Assembly: GCA_050299855.1 (NCBI GenBank)
Contig: JBNKWQ010000005.1
Span: forward strand, 345,966 to 409,965
Direction: 5' to 3'
Origin: Hahella sp050299855
Lineage (GTDB): Bacteria > Pseudomonadota > Gammaproteobacteria > Pseudomonadales > Oleiphilaceae
Length of the DNA stretch: 64,000 nt
In this document: piece by piece, positions 36,123 to 43,335 of the stretch
Position numbering within the stretch: the stretch's first letter is position 1
Layout: every line of letters starts with the position of its first letter
Translations under genes and position numbers: made by a program
The notes under the pieces: generated by a model
Told to the model about the DNA's origin: nothing
Database searches by the model: none
What the model saw: the letters and a program-made list of their open reading frames with translations, nothing else

Positions 36123-36848
36123 TTAAGGGGCAGCACAAGAAAGGGGTGACAAAGCAATGCCCTTATAAGCGTCAGGCGGAACGATAATGACACCTGACAG
36201 CCAAGGGAAATCTTCAAGCTTAGTCTTTTCATAGAGTCCGCTGCCAATCTGGTCCCAGTGAACTTCATAAATGTAGCCTTCGGAATAAACCCAGGTATGC
36301 ATCCCTCCACGGGAAAGACCGAATCCAAATTTCAGTTTTTGCAAGGTAGTGATATCAATGGCATTGAGTTTGGTTTTTCCTTTACCGGGGACCAATTGCT
36401 GGTAGGAAACATGAGTGGTGGAAGTAGGGCTGTAGTTAACAACCTTATACTTAACCGGGATCTGATAATAGTGACACTTGTTGTTTACGACATAGTGGGA
36501 AAAATTATGCTCATTGGCAGCATCTCTCGGGTGAACAACGTCCGGATTGATGTAGATACCGACCCAGTGGTGATGGCTAATTAATTTCTGTGCTAACAAA
36601 CTTCCGTAGAATTTTCCATCACTTGGTTTCTTTCCGTAGGACCAAACAGACCGCGAAGTGGTATGATCGCCAGATTGTTCGAATGCATATGCCAGAACAT
36701 TGAGAACATAGGTAATACAGTCGGTAGCTTTGTAGGTCGCGTATTTTGTTGGATCAGACTGCCTTAGAACACTGCCGACCTCGTTGGGGTGGTCCTTGTA
36801 TAGATCGAGCAGTTTGGTTTTTGCGTAGTCACTAAACAATGCAGACAT
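36123..36848 (-). CDS. Cys/His hydrolase-like protein, candidate peptidoglycan-targeting effector
   Basis: Encodes 241 residues without a signal peptide. ATDCITYVLNVLAYAF places a Cys at the start of a helix, and SRGGMHTWVYSEGYIYEVHW places a His at the start of a strand, which is the Cys-His geometry of NlpC/P60-type papain-like amidases and Tae effectors. WSYGKKPSDG and FPWLSGVIIVPPD are further blocks. I infer an amidase or transpeptidase, but have no proof of the fold. The downstream lipoprotein would be its immunity protein. Confidence 0.55.
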   Translation of the reverse strand: MSALFSDYAKTKLLDLYKDHPNEVGSVLRQSDPTKYATYKATDCITYVLNVLAYAFEQSGDHTTSRSVWSYGKKPSDGKFYGSLLAQKLISHHHWVGIYINPDVVHPRDAANEHNFSHYVVNNKCHYYQIPVKYKVVNYSPTSTTHVSYQQLVPGKGKTKLNAIDITTLQKLKFGFGLSRGGMHTWVYSEGYIYEVHWDQIGSGLYEKTKLEDFPWLSGVIIVPPDAYKGIALSPLSCAAP

Positions 36849-37051
36849 GAATCCTCCTTAATTCCCTATGGCTAAGGACTAGCAAAGTATGTTGGCAGAT
36901 AGATCAAGTCAACTCATACAAATGGACTATATGGCAAGCGTTCCACCCTTACTTTGATCAGATCATTGATAAGGGGCAACATCGGGCAGTTACTGCGGAA
37001 TAAAAAGAGATCTCAGGCTGCTTTAATTTTGTTCAAAAGAAGAGAGCGCTT

Positions 37052-38434
37052 GTGCCTTCATCATTTAAAAACCTACCCTTGTCTGAAGCCATGCTGGGGA
37101 ATCTTGATACCCTGAATTATCACGAGATGACGCCTATCCAGGCAGAATCCCTGCCGCTAATACTGGATCGAAAAGACCTGATTGCCAAAGCCAAGACCGG
37201 TAGCGGTAAGACTGCGGCCTTTGGCATTGGTTTGCTGCATCACTTAAAAGTGGATTATTTTCGAGTGCAGACGTTGGTGCTATGTCCAACCCGCGAGCTG
37301 GCGGATCAGGTGGCCAAGGAACTGAGGCGCCTGGCCAGGGCGACCCATAACGTGAAGATTCTGACACTCTGTGGCGGCATGTCTTTTGGCCCCCAGATCG
37401 GCTCGCTGGAACACGGTGCCCATATCATTGTCGGCACTCCTGGCCGTATTCAGGAGCACTTACGTAAAGGCACATTGAAACTTGAAGATGTTACTACGCT
37501 GGTGCTGGATGAAGCTGACCGTATGCTGGACATGGGCTTCAGCGATTCGATTCAGGCGATTATCGGTGAGTGCCCCACTGACCGACAAACGTTGCTTTTT
37601 TCTGCAACCTATCCAGACCAGATTGCCAAGCTGGCATCCGAATATATGCGTGAACCAGCGGAAGTTTCTGTTGAAAGCCTGCATCAGAAAACACAGATCC
37701 AACAGGACTTTTATGAGCTGGAAAAGCCTTCCGAAAAATACCTGTTGATAGAACGGCTACTGGCACATCATCAAGCGGAATCCACTGTGATTTTTTGCCA
37801 CACCAAAAAAGACTGCCAGGACTTGGCCGATCAACTCAGCAATGACGGCTACAGTGCTCTGGCCCTACACGGTGACTTGGAACAACGGGACCGTGACCAG
37901 GTACTGATCCGTTTCGCCAACAAAAGCTGCTCCAACCTTATCGCCACCGATGTCGCTGCCCGTGGCCTGGACATCAAAGCCCTCGATCTCGTCATCAACT
38001 TCGAACTCCCCCGCGACCCGGAAGTCTACATCCACCGTATAGGTCGCACCGGAAGAGCCGGACATGAAGGCGTCGCCGTCAGCCTCGTCACTCCCTCAGA
38101 AGGCCATCGCGTCAACGCTATCGAAGCGCTGCTGGGCGAAACCGTGCACTGGGCACAGGTCAGCAAACTACAGGATCAGCAAACCGGCGTCATGCAACCT
38201 CCCATGGTTACCCTCTGCATCGATGGCGGCAAAAAGAACAAAATCCGCCCCGGCGACCTACTCGGTGCCCTCACCGGCGAAGCAGGCTTTAAAGCGGATC
38301 AGATCGGCAAAATTGATATTTTCCCGTTTCATTCTTATGTGGCGGTGAAACGGGAAATTGGTAAGGCGGCATTGAAGCGGTTAATGGATGGCAAGGTCAA
38401 AGGGAAGAAGGTGAAGGTTCGATTGTTTAAATAA
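37052..38434 (+). CDS. dbpA: ATP-dependent RNA helicase DbpA
   Basis: Encodes 460 residues from a GTG at 37052. All DEAD-box motifs are seen: MTPIQAESLPL (Q), AKTGSGKT (I), PTRELADQ (Ia), GTPGRI, VLDEADRMLD (II), FSATYP (III), and HRIGRTGRAG (VI). The C-terminal 75 residues, with SVALCIDGGKKNK-like block VTLCIDGGKKNKIRPGDL, form the DbpA RNA-binding domain that recognises hairpin 92 of 23S rRNA. It acts in late 50S assembly. The gene separates two blocks of effector-like genes. Confidence 0.95.
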   Translation: MPSSFKNLPLSEAMLGNLDTLNYHEMTPIQAESLPLILDRKDLIAKAKTGSGKTAAFGIGLLHHLKVDYFRVQTLVLCPTRELADQVAKELRRLARATHNVKILTLCGGMSFGPQIGSLEHGAHIIVGTPGRIQEHLRKGTLKLEDVTTLVLDEADRMLDMGFSDSIQAIIGECPTDRQTLLFSATYPDQIAKLASEYMREPAEVSVESLHQKTQIQQDFYELEKPSEKYLLIERLLAHHQAESTVIFCHTKKDCQDLADQLSNDGYSALALHGDLEQRDRDQVLIRFANKSCSNLIATDVAARGLDIKALDLVINFELPRDPEVYIHRIGRTGRAGHEGVAVSLVTPSEGHRVNAIEALLGETVHWAQVSKLQDQQTGVMQPPMVTLCIDGGKKNKIRPGDLLGALTGEAGFKADQIGKIDIFPFHSYVAVKREIGKAALKRLMDGKVKGKKVKVRLFK

Positions 38435-38922
38435 GTCGCAAGTACCCATGTGTTTGGATATCTGAATGGGCGTATCCGAATACAGCCCCTTTGACAATCT
38501 GCGTCCTGGTCTTTCAGTCTTTAGGTGACATACCCTTGACGATATGCACCTGTCACTCATCGGAATCAAGCAATACTGGATTGCCCTGGCATATGCCCCA
38601 GAAAAACGTCAGTTCCATTGCCCGTCCACTTGTTTTAACAAGTCTGAGACCTTGAAGGCCAACACTCGATCGGCTCAGGCAATGGGCATATTCTCAAACA
38701 CTTTTGTGGTGAAGGAGGTGTAGGGCCAATCAGGCTTGTTGGTATATTCACTCGACCCTGTGGGCATTATTGGGTCTGTGTTTCAGGAGCGATTTGAATT
38801 CTGTTAGGGTGAGGATGGTTTTACCTGTGCAACTCAGGCTTTGGAAATTTGGACTGGAATCAAAGAACAATTTTTTGCATAGAGATTTAATGGTAAGTTA
38901 GCGACTTCTAGAGCTTAGAAGG
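38435..38922. other. Intergenic region upstream of the lysozyme-like gene
   Basis: About 490 bases of no recognised content, more AT-rich near the right end. No terminator with a clear T-run was found after dbpA. Confidence 0.35.
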
Positions 38923-39576
38923 ATGGATCCGAATGGCCTGCAAGTGATGTGGTATACCCCTGAAATTTGGGAAATATTCAACTTTAAGATCAGTGATTCT
39001 GAAATCCGAAAATGGATAAAAGATGCTGCGTCTTACCATGGAATCCCTCATGAGCTGCTTGCAATAATCCTTCAGCAAGAAAATGGACCTACTGCCACAA
39101 CTTTCCAGAAAGTCGGGCAGTTTGCTGAAAGTTCAATCACAACATTTTCCGCGTTAGTAGATAAATATGTTGGTGGCGTAGCCCCAGATGTGGTCGCAAA
39201 AGGCTCCTCTGGATTTGCCAACATGTCCAGAGCTGCATTGGTAGATGCAGCCAAGTACACGGAGGAGAATTACGGCCGGAATCCTTTATCCCAGGAGGCC
39301 CGTTATCGAGCACTAGGCTGGGATCAGGACACTAGAGTTTCCGGGGACGATTGGCGAGCCGACTTGTACTACTGTGCTGCTCATCTCCGTCAGTTGATTG
39401 ATAGGGTGACTCGCCGGAAGTGTCATAGTGGGCCAATTACAACTGCCCAGCTTAAATTGGTGATTGCGGCATATAACGGTTCAGGAGCGCTGGCAGAAAA
39501 ATATGCCAGTGATGCAATGAAAACACTTTTTGATGCTGCCCAGGGCGTCACGCCGTTATATTTCTACGAAAAGTAA
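38923..39576 (+). CDS. Lysozyme-like protein, candidate cell-wall effector
   Basis: Encodes 217 residues without a signal peptide. IPHELLAIILQQENGP contains a Glu at the place of the catalytic acid in lytic transglycosylase/lysozyme folds, GSSGFANMSRAALVDAAKY resembles the following active-site segment, and VIAAYNGSGALAEKYA is the usual Ala-Tyr-Asn-Gly block. It should cleave the glycan strand of peptidoglycan. It lacks phage neighbours, and the next gene, four bases on, is an exported small protein, as expected for an effector/immunity pair. A later in-frame ATG exists at 38947. The family is recognised by pattern only. Confidence 0.7.
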   Translation: MDPNGLQVMWYTPEIWEIFNFKISDSEIRKWIKDAASYHGIPHELLAIILQQENGPTATTFQKVGQFAESSITTFSALVDKYVGGVAPDVVAKGSSGFANMSRAALVDAAKYTEENYGRNPLSQEARYRALGWDQDTRVSGDDWRADLYYCAAHLRQLIDRVTRRKCHSGPITTAQLKLVIAAYNGSGALAEKYASDAMKTLFDAAQGVTPLYFYEK

Positions 39577-39579
39577 TCT

Positions 39580-39891
39580 ATGAAAAAGCTCATATTTACA
39601 GCTTTGCTGATAATTATCGTCATTATCGTATCCCAACTCCCTGTGGGGGCCAATATATGGTCGCTAGCTACAGCAAACGGCTTTATCATCCCTAATGAAT
39701 CCTCCATATTTTCTTTTACTCCTACGGTCATGAACGATGGTTCAGGGGAGTGGTGGTTGTATGGTGAAGACTCCGAGTATTTCTACCACTTCACTGGCAC
39801 TGGAGAGTTCGGTTACCAAAAGCTATCCAGACAAGATGCATCTCAGTGCCCAAAGCTTGATCCACGTGATTTTTCTACTTGGTGTAGATAA
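39580..39891 (+). CDS. Exported small protein, candidate immunity protein
   Basis: Encodes 103 residues. An N-terminal signal or anchor (KKLIFTALLIIIVIIVSQL) targets it to the periplasm or inner membrane. The rest is aromatic-rich (GEWWLYGEDSEYFYHFTG) with two Cys near the end that may form a disulfide. Start is four bases after the stop of the lysozyme-like gene, so the two are a translational pair. I infer that it protects the cell from that enzyme. Confidence 0.65.
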   Translation: MKKLIFTALLIIIVIIVSQLPVGANIWSLATANGFIIPNESSIFSFTPTVMNDGSGEWWLYGEDSEYFYHFTGTGEFGYQKLSRQDASQCPKLDPRDFSTWCR

Positions 39892-39922
39892 CAGCAGTAG
39901 ATTATTGAGCAGAAACAAAGTG

Positions 39923-40225
39923 TCAGTTATTAACTACCTCAAGCTGACTGTTATTCGTCTCTAGCTTGAAATCACCAGTCACATACGGAACAAAGTCCTC
40001 ACAGCCCATTGACCCACTGATGTGGAACTGTCCGGGTGTTAGCTCCCTTGCTCCAATCCGGGTTGTTCGGCCGGGAATCTTCTGACCGTATTCGATAGGG
40101 AAAACTGTAGGCTCGATCACAGGAGCTTCTTGATCGTCAACAACTTCCCAATAGAGGCAGTCTTGTTCACAGTTATATTTGGCTACGGCTAACGAAATAA
40201 CGAAGAGAGAGTTAGCTGGGAGCAT
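39923..40225 (-). CDS. Hypothetical small protein, with a partial copy 2 kb away
   Basis: Encodes 100 residues from the ATG at 40225; an upstream TTG at 40246 adds seven. The first residues are hydrophobic and could form a weak signal. A C-terminal segment ELTPGQFHISGSMGCEDFV is repeated, with mostly synonymous or conservative changes, in a fragment at 42027-42143, which supports coding. No family is recognised. It is convergent with the immunity-like gene, and is possibly another small antitoxin or orphan. Confidence 0.5.
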   Translation of the reverse strand: MLPANSLFVISLAVAKYNCEQDCLYWEVVDDQEAPVIEPTVFPIEYGQKIPGRTTRIGARELTPGQFHISGSMGCEDFVPYVTGDFKLETNNSQLEVVNN

Positions 40226-40345
40226 GAATAATGTTCGAGGGATCAATCTTGGTCGTCCATATGGATTATTGCTGTATTCTTGCCTGACTCATAGGCTACA
40301 CAGCTGCAACATACCGATCCCAATTTTTGGAAAAAGGAGTTTTCT

Positions 40346-40810
40346 ATGACAATTAGTGTGCTGAAAGATGTTTTAATCTCTCGTGATCAAATTGACCGTT
40401 ACTTTGAAAGTTCTGTACCGGTTAATCTCTGGCGAGCGATGAATGTGAAAATGAACCGTCATCCCTTCGAGTTCGTTGAGAAGCCATTTGTCTTGTCGAA
40501 TGGGCGTCCTCGTGCAGCAGATATTACGATTGAAATGGTTAATGACGAGAAATGGGTAAAAGTAAAAGATCGTCCCTGAGGGCTGAGTACGTTTGATAAG
40601 CCTGGGCTGCCAAAGGGGAAAGACTGGGAATACTACAAAATCCCTAAAGGGACAAAATTACCTATAGGACTGGCAGTTGTGCGTGATGAACTTAATACTC
40701 GTTTCGAAGCCGTTCATTACACCATAGCGCCGGCTTTCGATATGCCCCTAGCCAGGTTTAAAATGCTTCTTAACCAACTTGCAGGCCAACTCAATAAAGA
40801 GGCTGTTTAA
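40346..40810 (+). pseudogene. Tse2-like toxin gene interrupted by an in-frame TGA
   Basis: A single frame of 154 residues, from the ATG at 40346 (AGGAG upstream) to the TAA at 40808-40810, is broken at codon 78 by TGA (40577-40579). The first half ends in WVKVKDRP and the second begins GLSTFDKPGLPKGKDWEYY. The second half has GTKLPIGLAVVRDELNTRFEA followed by VHYTIAPAFDMPL, which aligns with the Tse2 toxin of Pseudomonas aeruginosa (ATHYTIMPA region), a cytoplasm-acting toxin with an ADP-ribosyltransferase-like fold. LWRAM and RAADI in the first half also correspond. One C-to-T change (CGA to TGA) would explain the stop. Either the gene is dead or the TGA is read through at low level. Confidence 0.85.
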
Positions 40811-41022
40811 TGGAAATTTCTAATACCTGGGCTCCTCTGCTTTTATCATCTGTTAGGGATGCAATCCTATACACAGAAGGACTATTGAGAAGTGAGACGA
40901 TCCGAGACAGGGCAGATTATGAGGAACATCACCTCCAATTAACCCAATTCCTTGAGTATTTGAAGGAAGAGTATAAAAAAATAGAAGCTGAAGTTGGTTT
41001 GCCTCTAGAAAAGATTTTATAG
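40810..41022 (+). CDS. Tsi2-like immunity protein
   Basis: Encodes 70 residues. Its ATG overlaps the TAA of the toxin frame, so translation would be coupled. It is acidic and helical and matches the length and pattern of Tsi2, the small helical protein that blocks Tse2: the C-terminal LKEEYKKIEAEVGLPLEKIL corresponds to LKNAYEQ...GLPPYDRLI there. No signal peptide, fitting a cytoplasmic toxin partner. It remains intact although the toxin is interrupted. Confidence 0.8.
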   Translation: MEISNTWAPLLLSSVRDAILYTEGLLRSETIRDRADYEEHHLQLTQFLEYLKEEYKKIEAEVGLPLEKIL

Positions 41023-41100
41023 ATCGACCACTACAGCATAACTTGGATCTTTTGTTCCACAGGGAGTGGTTACTCTGAGAAATATGGGGTCAAGAAGAGT

Positions 41101-41124
41101 GGGGTCAGGCCTTACATTTGACAT
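41101..41124 (+). promoter_or_regulatory. Conserved upstream signal of REP-associated transposases
   Basis: The sequence GGGGTCAGGCC followed by TTACATTTGACAT is the type of element often found before genes of this transposase family in gammaproteobacteria. A second GGGGTCAAG lies 15 bases upstream (41086). Recognition is from memory. Confidence 0.45.
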
Positions 41125-41175
41125 GCCTTCCACTCAGGCGTAATTTCTATCCTTCAACCCCGATGGATTGGAACC

Positions 41176-42030
41176 ATGGCCAGACCCCTGAGAATCGAAT
41201 TTGCCGGTGCTCTTTACCACATTACCTCTCGCGGCAATGCCAGCGAAGATATCTATCAGGATGATGAAGACCGATCAGTTTTTCTTGAGCTACTCGCCCG
41301 AGCCTGTGAACGATACCATTGGCTATGTCATGCCTATTGTTTGATGCCGAATCACTATCATCTGTTGATCGAAACCAACGCTTCAACTCTGTCCAATGGG
41401 ATGAAGTATATTAACGGGACCTACACTCAACAATTCAACCGAAGACACCAGCGTGTCGGGCATGTGTTTCAGGGACGTTTTAAAGCCATTCTGGTTGAGC
41501 GGGATTCCTACTTGCTGGAACTCGCCCGATATATCGTACTGAACCCCGTTAGGGCGAGGATGGCTCGCTCAGCCAAAGACTGGCCCTGGAGTAGTTATAG
41601 AGCGACGGCGGGAATGTCCAAGCCCCATGATTGTCTGACGACTGACGGAGTTTTATCAGGCTTCGGTAAGAATAAAGCTAAAGCACGCCTGAAATATCGA
41701 GAGTTTGTCAAAGCAGGCAGGAAGCAATCGTCTCCCTGGGATAATCTCAGGAATCAGATTTACCTCGGGTCGGATGAGTTTGCGAATGACATGTTATGCA
41801 GGCTTAATCCTGACCAGTCTCTGGAGGATGTTCCTAAACCTCAGAAACTGTCGCCACCAAAACCTCTTGCACACTACCAAAGCGAATATTCCCAGCGTAA
41901 CGAAGCCATGGCGCAGGCTTATTTGAGTGGTCATTACACTTTGGCAGAAGTCGGGCAACATTTCGGAGTGAGTTATGCCACCGTGAGTAGGGCAGTGAAA
42001 TCACTTGAAAACGAAACTGGCCGCCGTTAA
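41176..42030 (+). CDS. REP-associated tyrosine transposase
   Basis: Encodes 284 residues. The HUH motif is MPNHYHLLIE and the catalytic Tyr lies in LELARYIVLNPVRA; ALYHITSRGNASEDIY opens the domain. This Y1 single-strand transposase family processes REP sequences. The last 60 residues form a helix-turn-helix (YTLAEVGQHFGVSYATVSRAV). The gene sits next to the Tse2/Tsi2 pair and beside a duplicated fragment of the 39923 gene, so it may have helped assemble the island. Confidence 0.92.
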   Translation: MARPLRIEFAGALYHITSRGNASEDIYQDDEDRSVFLELLARACERYHWLCHAYCLMPNHYHLLIETNASTLSNGMKYINGTYTQQFNRRHQRVGHVFQGRFKAILVERDSYLLELARYIVLNPVRARMARSAKDWPWSSYRATAGMSKPHDCLTTDGVLSGFGKNKAKARLKYREFVKAGRKQSSPWDNLRNQIYLGSDEFANDMLCRLNPDQSLEDVPKPQKLSPPKPLAHYQSEYSQRNEAMAQAYLSGHYTLAEVGQHFGVSYATVSRAVKSLENETGRR

Positions 42031-42143
42031 GCAGCCACACGAACAAAGTCTTCACAGCCCATTGACCCACTGATGTAATACTGTCCGGGTGTAAGTTCCC
42101 TTTCTTCTGTGTCTAAAACTGATGGCTCATGTTCGAGTAAGGT
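42027..42143 (-). pseudogene. Partial copy of the gene at 39923-40225
   Basis: The 62 bases at 42041-42102 match 39988-40049 with six differences. Read leftward it encodes ELTPGQYYISGSMGCEDFV plus four residues and a stop. It has no start codon with support, and its frame begins at the stop codon of the outer-membrane gene. It is a remnant left by duplication or insertion near the transposase. Confidence 0.8.
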
Positions 42144-42950
42144 TCAAAAAACATAAAAAAGCCCCGCGCTATATATCTGCGAATCCCAATCAGCGTCAAA
42201 GGAGTCTCTTGAAATGGCACCTACTCCAGGCAGTGCAGGGGCGGAGCTGATGGTGCTGGCATCCAGGTCATACTGTCTGATGGTGATTGTTGCGGAGTAA
42301 CCCAAGTTCTCAGTGATCAGGGAAACCCACTTCAGCCCCAGGCTGATACCGGTGGCATCGCCTAAAACTTCCAGTTCACTGCCTGCGATTGAGAGCTCAT
42401 CTTCAATGGTTACATCCAGAGCGGCATAGGCCAGACTTGCCGTTAAATTCCCTTTTGCAAAAGAAAATTGATATGCCCCTCCGAGGAATAAACCTTTCTC
42501 TTCCCAGTCCTGCTGATAGTCTCCTGAACCTGCCCCTATATTCGATAAAAGAGTATGAGATACCACCTCTGATTCAGAATAGGTATAACCGGCAATGACG
42601 CTGAAGTTGTTGATGATCGGAATCAATACCGCTAACTCTGTCTGCTTTCTGGAATACTCGGTATTTTCCAGAGCTGAATTAAGATAATCATCGTCCTCGT
42701 CTGTGCCAAGATACTGCAGGTTTACGGTTATTCCGGGATGAACTAAGGCAACACCTGCACTATAAAATAATGGCATTACTGAGAGGCTGCCGAATTGAGG
42801 GGAGTCATAGTCAAACCCGTAATAGCCTGCATTGAGTGTGGGCACAATGATGATATCGGTGTCTGTCGCTGCTACAGAGGTGTGAGTGGTTAAAGCGGAG
42901 AGGGAGAATGCAACGCTTAGCATTCTTTGAGTGCTTGAAGTCATGATCAA
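42144..42950 (-). CDS. Outer-membrane beta-barrel protein
   Basis: Encodes 268 residues. A signal peptide (about residues 10-28, ending AAATD-like) is followed by alternating aromatic/polar strands and a C-terminal Phe (SAGLFYVF), the usual assembly signal of barrel proteins. Blocks such as GNLTASLAYAALDVTIEDEL and SAGVALVHPGITVNLQYLG recall MltA-like/OmpV-like or DUF-type barrels. I do not recognise the family. It lies between the REP transposase and a kinase gene. Confidence 0.75.
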   Translation of the reverse strand: MIMTSSTQRMLSVAFSLSALTTHTSVAATDTDIIIVPTLNAGYYGFDYDSPQFGSLSVMPLFYSAGVALVHPGITVNLQYLGTDEDDDYLNSALENTEYSRKQTELAVLIPIINNFSVIAGYTYSESEVVSHTLLSNIGAGSGDYQQDWEEKGLFLGGAYQFSFAKGNLTASLAYAALDVTIEDELSIAGSELEVLGDATGISLGLKWVSLITENLGYSATITIRQYDLDASTISSAPALPGVGAISRDSFDADWDSQIYSAGLFYVF

Positions 42951-43335
42951 AATCCCTTAGTCATCATTTATCTGGTAATGGTAACTACCCATTACGTTCG
43001 TCCTGAACCACTGTAGAATGAAAACTACGACTCTTGCTCCACTGATTTGACCAATACTTCAGTTCCCACCTTTTCCATCAGGCAGTCCTGGCAGTTTTAC
43101 TCAATTTTTTAAACATGACAACCTATAATTGTATGCATATTATAAGCAGTAAAGGAACTTTTGAGCTGACCCTGAAGGATAATATCAGCAAGATATGAGT
43201 GACCGATTTGCTGTTTTCATCTCATGTATTACGCTGATTTTAATAGGGCTGGATTTCTAGCGTTGGCTTATCCCAATACCAAGGGTTGGTCAAAGAGGAT
43301 TACTACTAGACATCGATATAGCGTGGCATCTGTTC
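42951..43335. other. Intergenic region upstream of the kinase gene
   Basis: 385 bases separating divergent genes. An AT-rich segment at 43100-43150 holds TATAAT at 43125-43130, a possible -10 box, without a good -35. Nothing else was recognised. Confidence 0.3.

Noticed and set aside
38923..39576. Prophage endolysin
   Set aside because: No holin, tail, portal or integrase gene lies near; an exported partner gene follows instead.
40577..40579. TGA in the Tse2-like frame as selenocysteine or programmed readthrough
   Set aside because: No SECIS-like hairpin was seen just after it, and the neighbouring residues give no reason for selenium. A C-to-T nonsense change is simpler.
30606..41022. A complete type VI secretion locus
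   Set aside because: No VgrG, PAAR, Hcp, sheath or baseplate genes are present; only effector-like genes are seen.
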